Shown here in pieces: positions 1-8,441 of a stretch of DNA of 34,027 nt. A model generated the notes under the pieces. That model was not told where the DNA came from, made no database searches, and worked only from the letters and a program-made list of their open reading frames with translations. The translations under genes were made by a program, and so were the position numbers. Within the stretch, counting starts at the first letter, position 1, and each line of letters begins with the position of its first letter. The DNA comes from Arcobacter sp. (GTDB lineage Bacteria > Campylobacterota > Campylobacteria > Campylobacterales > Arcobacteraceae): contig QKDL01000075.1 of assembly GCA_003252105.1 (NCBI GenBank), forward strand, positions 1 through 34,027. The letters are read 5' to 3'.

Positions 1-165
1 TAAAGCATTACATATTTTTGCCAATACCTTGCCATCGTATCTTTGAGCCCTATTTTTAGCATAGTTATTTAATGTAGGATAACTAATTAACGTCTCTTTT
101 TCTAACCAATACAGACTCTTCTTTTTATTTTTTAAAAGCTTTTCTAGTTTACAAATTGTATTCAT
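1..165 (-). CDS. Small Cro/CI-type HTH regulator, cut by the window edge
   Basis: Leftward reading frame starting with ATG at 165 and open to base 1 (55 codons visible). The peptide begins MNTICKLEKLLKNKKKSLYW and contains ISYPTLNNYAKN followed by KVLAKICNAL. That is the spacing of a short Cro/CI-type helix-turn-helix (recognition helix PTLNNYAKN, then the L-x-x-I-C-x-A-L helix). Proteins of this kind are often only 60-75 residues long. If the molecule is circular, reading continues at base 34027 as V-K-E-stop (stop at 34016-34018), giving a 58-residue protein; this is inference. A weak AGGTAG precedes the start. It is divergent from the Rha-HNH gene, so it may control the shared promoter region at 166-287. 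Confidence 0.55.
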   Translation of the reverse strand, partial: MNTICKLEKLLKNKKKSLYWLEKETLISYPTLNNYAKNRAQRYDGKVLAKICNAL

Positions 166-189
166 TCATCTACCTATTAATATTTAGTT

Positions 190-257
190 ATATAATCAAC
201 TCTTGACATATTATCAAAAATAAGTTAGTATTGCAATATATAATTAATTGATTATAT
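190..257. promoter_or_regulatory. Divergent promoter region with a 10-bp inverted repeat
   Basis: ATATAATCAA at 190-199 and its exact reverse complement TTGATTATAT at 248-257 flank a sigma70-like rightward promoter: TTGACA at 203-208, a 17-base spacer, and TAGTAT at 226-231. The arms are well placed to be operators for the neighbouring XRE-type regulator, and the promoter would serve the Rha-HNH gene. Promoter strength and operator function are inferred; the repeat itself is directly visible. Confidence 0.5.
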
Positions 258-287
258 ATAAATATATGATTAGATAAGGGGATCAAA

Positions 288-1331
288 ATGAATAATTTAC
301 TCATAGTAATTGATGGAGAATCAAGAGTTTCTCATAGAGTTATAGCTGAACAAACACATAATCAACAAAAAAATATAAATGAGTTGATAAGAAAAAATAT
401 TTCTTTTTTAGAAAGATTTGGACACCTTGCGTTTAAAACGGAGAAAACCACAAATACGGACTTAGGGAATGGTAGACCATCTCAAACCTACTACCTAAAT
501 GAAGACCAAGCAACATTTCTTATTACCCTACTTCGTAATAATGAAATAGTCCTAAACTTTAAATTTGCACTTGTAAAAGCTTTTTCTGATTTGAAGAAAA
601 AAGCTCAAGAGCTTGTAGTAAAAGAGAGTTTGATAGAAGATTTTAACTACACTAGAGTAGATTTAAATGATCAAGAAACAAGAGATATCTATTTTAAAGT
701 GTTTAATGGTACTTGTTATTATACTGGAGCTAAACTTAGTCGTGATGAGTTTCACATAGATCATATACATCCTAGATCATTAGGTGGTCAAGATATTGTT
801 ATGAATCTTGTTTTAAGTGATCCAACAGTAAACATACAAAAATCAGATAAATATGATACTGCATTTATACAACATCATCAAAACATAGTTATAAAACACT
901 ACTCAAGTAAAATAGTAGCTATGTTATCTGTAAATCAAAAGTTGGAAGTAAGTGCAAAAGATATCCCAGCTTTATTAAATGCTAAAACCATAGATAAAAT
1001 TGAGAATCTATTCGGGAAAGATGTTACTAGAAAATACTATGCAGATATTTTAGGTTTAGATTGGCAAGAACTTAAAAAAACTATGCTGCCATATGATGAA
1101 CATATAAAAATATTTATTGATAGATATGTAATAAAAGACAATCAATGCATAACTACAAGTGAAAATATTTATACCCATTATGAAGAGTATTGCACTTCAA
1201 ATAATATAAAACCAAAATCTTACAATGCTTTTTTTACTATCTTTGCAAAAGAGCTTGAAATGAAATCTTCACAAAAAAGATTAAATGGTACAAGAACTAG
1301 AGTTTATCAAATCAATTTAAAAGGAGAATAG
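288..1331 (+). CDS. Rha-family regulatory protein fused to an HNH endonuclease domain
   Basis: 347 residues, ATG start preceded by AAGGGG. Residues about 5-105 match the phage Rha/pRha regulatory domain (VSHRVIAEQTHNQQKNINELI, then a TYYLNEDQATFLITLLRN segment). Residues about 140-190 hold an HNH motif: CYYTGAKL, then HIDHIHP at 156-162, N173 and a second N at 182, as in HNH endonucleases. The C-terminus (about 285-340, ENIYTHYEEYC) resembles the winged-helix tail seen on D5/P4-type primases. Rha proteins are phage regulators that can interfere with phage growth; the HNH would nick or cut DNA. The catalytic histidine pair looks intact. It leads a short operon with the next three small genes. 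The domain calls are from motifs; the biological target is unknown. Confidence 0.8.
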   Translation: MNNLLIVIDGESRVSHRVIAEQTHNQQKNINELIRKNISFLERFGHLAFKTEKTTNTDLGNGRPSQTYYLNEDQATFLITLLRNNEIVLNFKFALVKAFSDLKKKAQELVVKESLIEDFNYTRVDLNDQETRDIYFKVFNGTCYYTGAKLSRDEFHIDHIHPRSLGGQDIVMNLVLSDPTVNIQKSDKYDTAFIQHHQNIVIKHYSSKIVAMLSVNQKLEVSAKDIPALLNAKTIDKIENLFGKDVTRKYYADILGLDWQELKKTMLPYDEHIKIFIDRYVIKDNQCITTSENIYTHYEEYCTSNNIKPKSYNAFFTIFAKELEMKSSQKRLNGTRTRVYQINLKGE

Positions 1332-1335
1332 GGGA

Positions 1336-1560
1336 ATGAATCAAATCGAAAAATTAGAACAAAAAATTAAAGATTACAGAAGTTTAAACGATGAATTTCA
1401 ATTGGAACTAAGAGAAGTAAAAGATATCTTGATTTGTATTGGATATACAGATAAAGATACTTTTCCAGAGGTTATCTTAAATGCAGTAGATTCTGTTAGT
1501 AAACTCTTAGAGTTAAAAATAGAAAAATTTGTAAAAGATACAACTAGAATAAATATCTAA
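1336..1560 (+). CDS. Small coiled-coil protein of unknown function
   Basis: 74 residues, starting 4 bases after the Rha-HNH stop with AGGGGA as ribosome binding site, so clearly co-transcribed with it. Residues 1-35 (MNQIEKLEQKIKDYRSLNDE onward) have the heptad pattern of a coiled coil; the remainder is mixed helix with a single Cys. No signal peptide or membrane segment. I do not recognise a family. It could be a partner of the upstream protein. Confidence 0.65.
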   Translation: MNQIEKLEQKIKDYRSLNDEFQLELREVKDILICIGYTDKDTFPEVILNAVDSVSKLLELKIEKFVKDTTRINI

Positions 1561-1580
1561 AACGTATCTTTTAGATATTT
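1559..1580 (+). repeat. Dispersed AAAACGTATnTTTTA repeat, copy 1
   Basis: AAAACGTATCTTTTAGATAT, overlapping the end of the 74-residue gene and preceding the next small gene. It differs by one base in the core from copies at 21498 and 30395. The core AAAAC-GTAT-(C/G)TTTT is nearly palindromic. See the finding on this family. Confidence 0.5.
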
Positions 1581-1605
1581 ATTACATACATAAAAAGGAT
1601 TTAAT

Positions 1606-1764
1606 ATGAATTTTGACTTTATAAAAAAAAGAGCTGCTTTAGTGTTGGGATGTTCTATAGATGAATTATCTTTTATAACTAAAGAATATAGTGGATATAA
1701 ATATTCTAATAAAATTGGTAAGTGTTGCATTGTGTTAAGTAATGGATCATTTATCTTACCATAG
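1606..1764 (+). CDS. 52-residue protein of unknown function
   Basis: ATG at 1606 preceded by AAAGGAT at a good distance; 52 residues, MNFDFIKKRAALVLGCSIDE at the start and IGKCCIVLSNGSFILP at the end. The first half looks helical and the second half like two beta strands with a CC pair. The clean ribosome binding site and tight packing with its neighbours support a real gene, but no family is recognised. Confidence 0.5.
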   Translation: MNFDFIKKRAALVLGCSIDELSFITKEYSGYKYSNKIGKCCIVLSNGSFILP

Positions 1765-1776
1765 GAGATTTTAATT

Positions 1777-1926
1777 ATGAAATTTGGTAAATATATATTT
1801 AACAGTTTTGAACAGTTCCAGGACCTACAACTTTTGGCGAAGGATAAAGGTCTTGAAACTTTGGAAGAATTAAATAAATTCTTTGAAGAGAAGTTTAACG
1901 AAAAACTAATTAAAAAAGCTCTTTGA
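1777..1926 (+). CDS. 49-residue acidic/helical protein of unknown function
   Basis: ATG at 1777, with GGAGATT in the 12-base gap after the previous stop (ribosome binding site GGAG). The 49 residues (MKFGKYIFNSFEQFQDLQLL then LEELNKFFEEKFNEKLIKKAL) look like one beta strand followed by two amphipathic helices. Last gene of the operon that begins at 288; a hairpin follows within 10 bases of the stop. No family recognised. Confidence 0.5.
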   Translation: MKFGKYIFNSFEQFQDLQLLAKDKGLETLEELNKFFEEKFNEKLIKKAL

Positions 1927-1932
1927 CATTAC

Positions 1933-1980
1933 AAGATCTATATTTTACTTTTTACATTAAAATATAGATCTTTATTTCTT
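1933..1980 (+). terminator. Intrinsic terminator of the Rha-HNH operon
   Basis: Perfect 15-bp stem AAGATCTATATTTTA (1933-1947) and TAAAATATAGATCTT (1958-1972) with a 10-base loop, followed by TATTTCTTT. It separates the first operon from the replication origin. Confidence 0.75.
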
Positions 1981-2064
1981 TAAAAATTACCCTATTTTTT
2001 AAAAAACCTTTCTAAAGACTATTTCAGGGGTGTGAATAGTTTTTGAAATATTCTAATCAAGCTA

Positions 2065-2078
2065 CGATTTTATGGTAC
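2065..2078 (+). repeat. CGATTTTATGGTAC repeat, copy 1 (origin)
   Basis: CGATTTTATGGTAC lies just upstream of the iterons, between short inverted repeats TCTAA (2052-2056) and TTAGA (2081-2085). It shares 16 bases, CGATTTTATGGTACTT, with the copy at 31301, and 13 bases with the inverse copy at 26316-26328. See findings. Confidence 0.6.
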
Positions 2079-2103
2079 TTTTAGAGTAGGGTGTTTTTTT
2101 AGT

Positions 2104-2416
2104 AAGTGTGTGTAAATTTACCCCCTTATATGTGTGAATAGACCACTAAGTGTGTGAAGATTTACCCCTTATAATTTTAGTAAGTGTGTATAAATTTACC
2201 CCCTGCAAGTGTGTAAGTTTTTACCCCCATACTTTGGGTAAGTGTGTATAAATTTACCCCTATATAAAAAGCCTAAAAATAGGGCTTTTTTATTTAAAGT
2301 GTGTGTAAATTTACCCCTAAAAAGTTAAATTTATATATCAAGTGTGTGTAAAATGGTCTATAAGTATGAGTTAATAATTAAAATGTCATACTTACAAGTG
2401 TGAGTAAAATGGACTA
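2104..2416 (+). other. Iteron array: plasmid origin of replication (oriV)
   Basis: Eight direct repeats with consensus AAGTGTGTGTAAATTTACCC start at 2104, 2148, 2182, 2207, 2240, 2297, 2340 and 2396. The last two diverge in the second half (AAAATGG(T/A)CTA). Partial units with only the TGTGTGAATAG half lie at 2131 and about 2030. Start-to-start spacing is irregular (25 to 57 bases). Between units 5 and 6 is a small hairpin, AAAAAGCC (2266-2273) with GGCTTTTT (2283-2290). Iterons immediately upstream of a Rep_3-type initiator gene are the classic organisation of theta-replicating plasmid origins, where Rep binds them to open the origin and control copy number. The repeats are directly visible; their function follows from the rep context. 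Confidence 0.9.
2361..2394. promoter_or_regulatory. Inverted-repeat operator in the rep promoter region
   Basis: TAAGTATGA (2361-2369) and its exact reverse complement TCATACTTA (2386-2394) lie between iterons 7 and 8, 41 bases before the rep start. Initiators of this family often repress their own gene through inverted half-iterons, but this sequence differs from the iteron core. The octamer AAGTATGA recurs in the phage repressor operator region (22604-22611), so the repressor is another candidate ligand. Confidence 0.5.
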
Positions 2417-2434
2417 CCTAAAATAGGAGCTTTT

Positions 2435-3217
2435 ATGGCAGATAGAAAAAATAATATTAAATATCCAGTTAAAATATCGAATGATTATATTCTTTCAAAA
2501 CATGATTTAAGCGCAGCTAGTCAGCAAATGATTATAGAAGTAGCTGCCAAAATCCAAAAAGATGAATATACAGAAAATCTAGTAAATGATGCAGTTGTAA
2601 AACTATATACTAAAGATTTACAAGATTCTTTTTGTACTGATCATAGAAATTTAAAAAGAATATTAAAAAGATTAAGAGAGGAGAGTGTATCAGTTCCAAC
2701 AGATTGGAATGAACATGGTGAAGTTATAAAATACAGAAATACTGGTTTAATTCTTAGATTTGATTACAAAATTGACGATGGCTGGTTTGAAATACACGTA
2801 GATGAAAAGATAAGACCTCATTTTGTAGAATTTTCAAAATTTCTTTTTACTATAGGAAATAAAAAAGAATATACAAGCCTAAATAGAAAGCACTCTAAAA
2901 GATTATATCTCATGCTGCGTAAAATACAATTTCAAATAGTCTGGAGAGTAATATATAAACTCGAAGAATTAAATAAACTTTTTGACACAAATTATAAAAG
3001 ATTTGGAGAAATAAACAGAGCTATTTTAACTCCTTGCATAGAAGAGATCAACGAAGAAACTGGATTAAAAGTATTTTGTGAAGGTAGAAAAAGTAAAGGT
3101 AGTAAAGCCATAGATGAAATTGTTTTCGATGTAGAGTTTAGCGATGTGCATAAAAACCTAGAAAAACCTTTATCAAAAGAAGATTATATAAAAAAACAAA
3201 TTGAAAAAGATATTTAA
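2435..3217 (+). CDS. Plasmid replication initiator, Rep_3/RepB family
   Basis: 260 residues, ATG with AGGAG upstream. The N-terminus (PVKISNDYILSKHDLSAASQ) and the later segment NRKHSKRLYLMLRKIQF followed by a YKLEELNKLF winged helix match the two winged-helix domains of Rep_3-family initiators. The central RRxY-like segment SKRLYLMLRK is the typical DNA-contacting region. It would bind the iterons directly upstream, melt the origin and recruit host replication proteins. The length is within the family norm (230-330). The C-terminal tail KKQIEKDI is basic. Its presence is the main argument that the element replicates as a plasmid. Confidence 0.88.
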   Translation: MADRKNNIKYPVKISNDYILSKHDLSAASQQMIIEVAAKIQKDEYTENLVNDAVVKLYTKDLQDSFCTDHRNLKRILKRLREESVSVPTDWNEHGEVIKYRNTGLILRFDYKIDDGWFEIHVDEKIRPHFVEFSKFLFTIGNKKEYTSLNRKHSKRLYLMLRKIQFQIVWRVIYKLEELNKLFDTNYKRFGEINRAILTPCIEEINEETGLKVFCEGRKSKGSKAIDEIVFDVEFSDVHKNLEKPLSKEDYIKKQIEKDI

Positions 3218-3243
3218 AGTATATGTTTTAAATATTTTAAAAG
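3216..3243 (+). repeat. Dispersed repeat, copy 2 (after rep)
   Basis: Overlaps the rep stop codon. Positions 3223-3243 are identical over 21 bases to 30402-30422, where the sequence sits in front of a small gene. Here the upstream part reads AAAGTATATG instead of AAAACGTATG. Confidence 0.55.
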
Positions 3244-3273
3244 TACCTTTTATAAACAAATAAAAGGTACTTT
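3240..3273. terminator. Terminator between rep and the late operon
   Basis: Perfect 14-bp stem AAAGTACCTTTTAT (3240-3253) and ATAAAAGGTACTTT (3260-3273) with loop AAACAA, positioned between two convergent transcription units. The T-rich tail is weak on both strands. It is followed by GAGGAG, which looks like a ribosome binding site without a usable ATG. Confidence 0.6.
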
Positions 3274-3300
3274 AGAGGAGATTTTAAAATAATTCGCAAG

Positions 3301-3344
3301 AATCATTTGCAGACGAATATCTTTATCCTTCGTGCAAAATGATT
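3301..3344. other. Imperfect inverted repeat with TTATCCTTCGTGC
   Basis: AATCATTTGCAGACGAA (3301-3317) pairs imperfectly with TTCGTGCAAAATGATT (3329-3344). It could terminate the late operon on the minus strand, whose last stop codon is at 3372-3374. The 13-base segment TTATCCTTCGTGC (3323-3335) recurs at 22674-22686 in another hairpin. Function unknown. Confidence 0.45.
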
Positions 3345-3371
3345 ATATATATATCTTATTCCTTTTTTGTC

Positions 3372-6086
3372 CTAATTAAATGCTCTTTCAATAGATTTAT
3401 TAAAATCATCTTTTTTCTTTTTAGAATTTTTATTTTGTTTTTTAAGATTTTTTGCTAATTCTTCCTCTTCGTTGAAGTGTCTTATACCAAATGCTCTTAA
3501 AACTAACTCTTCTACTGTCATATCTTCATCATAGTAATTTTTACGTGGTTCTGCTAATCCTAACTTATTTAAACCTATTTGCCCACCTCTTTGTGCATAT
3601 CTTCCTAAAGTCATAGGTGGAAGATAGTTTTCAGCCATAGCAGCTACTCTAGCTGTATAATCATCAAATTGACTATAACCATCTTGCCCCTCTTTTTTCT
3701 TATATAAACTACGTCCTAATGGAGACTCGCCATTGAATATATTTAAAATAGAACGTGGGAAACCTCCTATTTCAAATTCAAACTTTGTTCCTGGTATCAT
3801 ACGACCAGCATTTAGATACCAGCCATTGCCAAGATTTACCCATTCTGCTACGCCAAAAAGATTTATTTTATCGTTTGCCCAATCTGGAGTTTTTAACTCA
3901 TCTTCGTCATTTTGAAATACACTCGCTTTTAAAGCTGCTATTCCAGTTCCTAATATCATAGCTCTTAAAGGATGCTTCAAAGCTATTTTAGCAACTTCTG
4001 GAGTAGCTTTGAACTGATAATGTAAAAATGGCATAAGACCAAATTTATCTAAAGTTTTTATAGCAGCTGGTAAAGGTGTACTATAATCTACATAAACCTT
4101 TACTGCTTCTTTAAATGCTTCTGCTTCTGGTAAACCAGCATCAAGATTTTTTTTAAATGCAGCTACTTTAAAAATCTTATCTTCCCAATCGTACAAGTTT
4201 CTTACAAAAGCCCCACTTTTTGAATCTTGAGATAGATATAAAGTTTTCCATATAGATTTAGCTATATTTACACCTTTGCTATTTGGTTTAAAATCTATAC
4301 CTTTATCTTCCATATCATCCAAATAACTATTTAAGCCATATTTGTTTGCACGTGATACTAACTCATCAAATTGTTTTTTGTTTTTAACCCTCATGCTTAA
4401 TACATCACTTAAAGCTCTTAAATCTCCATTTAAACCAGCTAACAATAAGTTTGAAGCTATATTATAGATATGAGTAGGGGGATTTTTAACAGTAAGGTTT
4501 ACTTTTAGATGATCAACCATACCAATAAGACCATAAGCAACTTTTGAATACACATCAAGTTCACGTTCTACTACTCTAGCATTATCAAGTTCCATTTTTA
4601 CATCTTTAGGGATATATTTTCCACCTAATGCCCCATATTTTTTTAGACCTGTTTTAGCAGATGCATCTGAAACTCTTACATATCCCTCTTTTGCTTCATC
4701 TATACCATACTTTTCAGCTAAAGTTTTTAAAACTTCTGCTTTTTGTAGTAGTACATTTTGTTCAGCGATTGTATTAGATATTACAAAACTAGCATCTTCT
4801 ATCATACCTAAAGCTACTCTCTCATCGTATGTTAAATCTTTTCTTTTTTTCAACTTTTCAAAAGCAGCAGAGCTACCTCTTGTGACACCCTCATCAACAT
4901 AATCTTTGTAATATCTTTTTATGTAGTGTTCTATTTTGTCTTTTTCACTTAATACTCCAGCATCTACAAGCTTTTGAGCATTTTTATCTATGATTGCTCT
5001 AAAAGTATTGTAAAAAGGTTTTAAATCACTATTTAAATCAGTAGCTGCTAAATCTCCATTTAGAGCCTTTATTAGATTTTTATTATCATCTTGAGATAAT
5101 TTTTCTAAAGCTTTTTTTATAGCTCCAGCTTCATTATAGATTTGAGTTCTCATTATTCTATAACTGTTTACTACTTCATTTGCTGCTTTTTGTTCATCAC
5201 TTAAAGTAAACCATCTTGATTCTTTGACACCTTTTGTAAACTCTCCACCCATAGCCTCAATAATTGCTTTAGGGATATAATCAGATACTTTTTCTAGACC
5301 TTTAAAAAAGCCAGTCCAAACATCATCTACAAATTTATCCCTTTTACTTGGTGCTTTTTTATAGTTTTCAATTCCTTGATTTATAAAACTTTTCATCTTT
5401 TCAGAAGTAGGGAAGGGGATTACCATGCTATTGATTTGTACATCATTTTTTGATATACTATCATCAGAACCTATGGGAGGTGTATCGCCTTTTGGATCGG
5501 TACCTCGTACTCGCCCGTTTGTGTGCGATGAGTTGTCAAAAGCATTGAGTCTTTTGCTCTCATAGGCATCATCTGTAAAATAAGTAATTAACTTATGCTT
5601 TTTATTGTTATGCTTCTCAACGATTACAACATATTTTTTATCATTCATTTCATAAGTATATTTATGCCTACCACTTTTTAAGTCTATATCAGCAATACCT
5701 TTTTTAACAACTTCTCCCAAAGATATTAGATCAATCCAGTCAAGTTTACCACCATTTAAATCACCAGCATCTCCAAAATGTCTTTTTACTATATGAACTG
5801 CACCATAGTTTTCATCTCCTTTATCTAATCTGATATCTCTTACATACTGACCAACTGAATCTAAATCATCTCTTTTTATATCAAAATATTTTTGTTTACC
5901 CGAAAACACTTTTAAAAGTTCTTTGTGATCTCTTGAAAGTCCCTCAAACTGTCTATATAAATAGTCTTGCAGATTTTTAAAATCTGTATCTGATAATTCA
6001 TCAAATGTTTTATCTAAATAAGCAGCTCTATTTTTTTTGAAATCTTCCAAACTACCTTTAAAGTTTATTCTATTTTTACAATCCAT
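3372..6086 (-). CDS. Large ejection-type virion protein with N-terminal PBECR-like nuclease region
   Basis: 904 residues, start at 6086 with GAGGGG upstream, 1 base after the stop of the 769-residue gene. Residues about 70-190 look like the phage Barnase-EndoU-ColicinE5/D-RelE-like nuclease (PBECR) family: AVHIVKRHFGD at 96-106, a KYVVIVEKH strand, and KLITYF at 165-170 followed by a variable tail. Residues about 240-860 are long and helical, with PFYNTFRAIIDK and EHYIKRYYKDYVDEG segments and a hydrophobic stretch HPLRAMILGTGIAALKAS, typical of large internal or ejection proteins of short-tailed phages. The C-terminus is lysine-rich (KKQNKNSKKKKDD). It is the last gene of the late operon, after other ejection-type proteins. 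The nuclease call is by motif resemblance; catalytic competence is not established. Confidence 0.6.
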   Translation of the reverse strand: MDCKNRINFKGSLEDFKKNRAAYLDKTFDELSDTDFKNLQDYLYRQFEGLSRDHKELLKVFSGKQKYFDIKRDDLDSVGQYVRDIRLDKGDENYGAVHIVKRHFGDAGDLNGGKLDWIDLISLGEVVKKGIADIDLKSGRHKYTYEMNDKKYVVIVEKHNNKKHKLITYFTDDAYESKRLNAFDNSSHTNGRVRGTDPKGDTPPIGSDDSISKNDVQINSMVIPFPTSEKMKSFINQGIENYKKAPSKRDKFVDDVWTGFFKGLEKVSDYIPKAIIEAMGGEFTKGVKESRWFTLSDEQKAANEVVNSYRIMRTQIYNEAGAIKKALEKLSQDDNKNLIKALNGDLAATDLNSDLKPFYNTFRAIIDKNAQKLVDAGVLSEKDKIEHYIKRYYKDYVDEGVTRGSSAAFEKLKKRKDLTYDERVALGMIEDASFVISNTIAEQNVLLQKAEVLKTLAEKYGIDEAKEGYVRVSDASAKTGLKKYGALGGKYIPKDVKMELDNARVVERELDVYSKVAYGLIGMVDHLKVNLTVKNPPTHIYNIASNLLLAGLNGDLRALSDVLSMRVKNKKQFDELVSRANKYGLNSYLDDMEDKGIDFKPNSKGVNIAKSIWKTLYLSQDSKSGAFVRNLYDWEDKIFKVAAFKKNLDAGLPEAEAFKEAVKVYVDYSTPLPAAIKTLDKFGLMPFLHYQFKATPEVAKIALKHPLRAMILGTGIAALKASVFQNDEDELKTPDWANDKINLFGVAEWVNLGNGWYLNAGRMIPGTKFEFEIGGFPRSILNIFNGESPLGRSLYKKKEGQDGYSQFDDYTARVAAMAENYLPPMTLGRYAQRGGQIGLNKLGLAEPRKNYYDEDMTVEELVLRAFGIRHFNEEEELAKNLKKQNKNSKKKKDDFNKSIERAFN

Positions 6087-6087
6087 A

Positions 6088-8397
6088 TTAACACCCCTCT
6101 ATTAGCATTTTTGTTACATTATTAAAATCTGTTTCTATCTCTTTTGGTTTAGTAGTTAGATTCTCCACAGCTTCAACAGCTCTTATTAAATCAAGTTTTC
6201 TTTTTTCTTCTGGAAGATATCTAGTTAAAGTATCATCATCAAACTTAGTAGATATCTCTTTAATTTTATTTACTTGAATTTCATCTTGTAAAAACTCTTT
6301 TATACCTGGTACTAATTCAACATAATTATTTATTTTTGTTACTAAATCATCTACAACAAAATCTTTAGGCTTCTGCCTAAATTTGTAAGTATTAAAATCA
6401 TTTTTATTTATTTTTGTTAGTTTATTTTGATATCTAATATCTTCATCTTTAAAATCTTGTATAAGTTTTTGTTGAATTTGATTTTTAATTTGATTGTTTT
6501 GTTCATTTAGATTAGTTGTTAGCTTTTCAGAGATATAAGAATCTAAGATATTGATATCTTTATTTACAACAGTATCTATAATAGCTTTTTGTAAATCTGG
6601 CTGAATATTTGCATTATCTAGTTTTATTTTTAGATCGTTGATATCTGGATTTTCTAAATTTTCTAAAGTGTTTTTGGCAAGTTCTCGAAGCCTTAAACCA
6701 CTATATCTATTTTCTATAGGCTGACCATCATTTAAAGTTTTAGATATCTTACTTTCTAAAACCGTTGGTAAAAATCTTTTATTTATAACTTCTTTTATTT
6801 GTCCTGGTGTTGCACCTTCATTTATTAGATCTGTTTCTATTTTTAAAGATGATTCTATAGCCTTATTAGATTCTAGCTCTACTTTGGCCATATCGTTTAT
6901 TTTTTTTGCATTTATTGCATCTACAATATGTTGTCCTAGATTCTCACTCCATCCCTCAAAATTTGAATATATAACACCCTTATTTGATAATTGAAGGATC
7001 TTATTTTTATACTCAATTTGTGCAGCTGCTTTAGGATCTATTATTTCAGTATCTACTAGCTCTCTTAATGTTGCTGGTAAATTTTTATTCACCAGGATAA
7101 AATCTGGTTTATAATCTTCTTCCAGGATCTTACCTTTTTTATAAGCATCTTCTACTTTTCTAACTCTATTATTTATCTCTATGATATCTTCATCTTTTAC
7201 CTCTGGTAAAGAATCAATAGTATCTTTCATTCTTTTTTTAATCTCTTGAGGTGATAAAATCTTTTGAAGTTCATCTAAAGGATTTGGATCTTTTTTATTA
7301 TTTGGATCTAAAGCATTTTGATAAGCTTCATACTCTTTTAGATCATCTACTTTCCTTTGTACAGCTTTAGGCAGTTCTTTATAAATTGTTTCATCATCTA
7401 AAGCTGCAATAGCTTTATTTTTAATTTCGATATCTTCATCTTTTAAAATATCTTTTGCAACACTCATTATTGAAGTAGGGCGCTGTTTTGGTGTTTGGTT
7501 TTGTGTATTTGCGATATCTTCTGCTTGAGTATTTTTAAGCTCATTTAAAAGAGGATTATCTAACATTTCATCATGAATAGAAGCATTATTATTATCTAAG
7601 TTTTCGGCAGCGCTTTTATCTTTTAATGCAGCTGCTTTTTTATCTTTAAAAGCAACACCACCAACAGAACCAAAAGCAGCACCAGCTACAGCACCACCAG
7701 CTGCACTCTGTAAAGCTATCTTTTGTGCTTCCTCTTCACTTTGATTACCACCTCTAGCTACTGCATACTCATAACCAGAGTTTACTACTGCATTTTCAGC
7801 AGCACCAACACCAGCACCTACAGCTGCTTTACCTAAAATTGTTTTAGCAGTTCTAGCAGCTATTCCACCAGCTCCAAAAGAGATAGCATTTAAAGGATCT
7901 ACTAAAGTTTCTACAACTCCTTGAGTAGTCCACTCTTCTGGATGCGTAGCAAGATCTACAACTTGATTAACTCCAGCTTTAATATTTTCTACTGTACCTT
8001 TTGCATTTTGTGACTGATCTTGAAGAGTAGATATCTCTGCTAATCTTTCTTTGCTAAGTCCTTTTTGAGAAACACGATCTTTAGCAGCTGCTATTTTTTC
8101 TTGTGATTTATTTATGTAGTCTGTAGTTTCATCTGATACCAGGTCAAAGCCTATAGATTCAGCGCCAAAATCTAAAGCTTTTGTAAGTCTCATTCCAGTA
8201 TCTGCTAAACCTCTTACTGTTTGAGTATATAAATTATCATTATCTAGTAGATAGTTTCCAGTTTTTGTAGGTTCTGGTATATTTAACTGTTTACGTCTTT
8301 CTTTTTGTGCAAGTTCTACAAGTTCATCATCCGAAGCACCAGCAGCTATTAAACCCTCAAATCTATCTTTACCTAGAATTTCAGATATCTTAGGCAT
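6088..8397 (-). CDS. Ejection-type internal virion protein
   Basis: 769 residues, ATG at 8397 with AAAGGAGA upstream. N-terminal 60 residues are helical and charged (ISEILGKDRFEGLIAAGASD). Residues about 170-250 form an Ala/Gly-rich hydrophobic region (AAVGAGVGAAENAVV, then AAGGAVAGAAFGSVGGVAF), a hallmark of phage DNA-ejection proteins that interact with or cross the host envelope. The rest is highly charged helix with many EDI/KDI repeats. Position (between a small structural protein and the 904-residue protein) and composition match the late injection-protein block of podoviruses. No enzymatic motif is visible. The role is inferred, not proven by homology. Confidence 0.55.
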   Translation of the reverse strand: MPKISEILGKDRFEGLIAAGASDDELVELAQKERRKQLNIPEPTKTGNYLLDNDNLYTQTVRGLADTGMRLTKALDFGAESIGFDLVSDETTDYINKSQEKIAAAKDRVSQKGLSKERLAEISTLQDQSQNAKGTVENIKAGVNQVVDLATHPEEWTTQGVVETLVDPLNAISFGAGGIAARTAKTILGKAAVGAGVGAAENAVVNSGYEYAVARGGNQSEEEAQKIALQSAAGGAVAGAAFGSVGGVAFKDKKAAALKDKSAAENLDNNNASIHDEMLDNPLLNELKNTQAEDIANTQNQTPKQRPTSIMSVAKDILKDEDIEIKNKAIAALDDETIYKELPKAVQRKVDDLKEYEAYQNALDPNNKKDPNPLDELQKILSPQEIKKRMKDTIDSLPEVKDEDIIEINNRVRKVEDAYKKGKILEEDYKPDFILVNKNLPATLRELVDTEIIDPKAAAQIEYKNKILQLSNKGVIYSNFEGWSENLGQHIVDAINAKKINDMAKVELESNKAIESSLKIETDLINEGATPGQIKEVINKRFLPTVLESKISKTLNDGQPIENRYSGLRLRELAKNTLENLENPDINDLKIKLDNANIQPDLQKAIIDTVVNKDINILDSYISEKLTTNLNEQNNQIKNQIQQKLIQDFKDEDIRYQNKLTKINKNDFNTYKFRQKPKDFVVDDLVTKINNYVELVPGIKEFLQDEIQVNKIKEISTKFDDDTLTRYLPEEKRKLDLIRAVEAVENLTTKPKEIETDFNNVTKMLIEGC

Positions 8398-8441
8398 ACA
8401 ATCTCCTTTTTGATTATATGCTACTAAGAATTTAGTACGTT

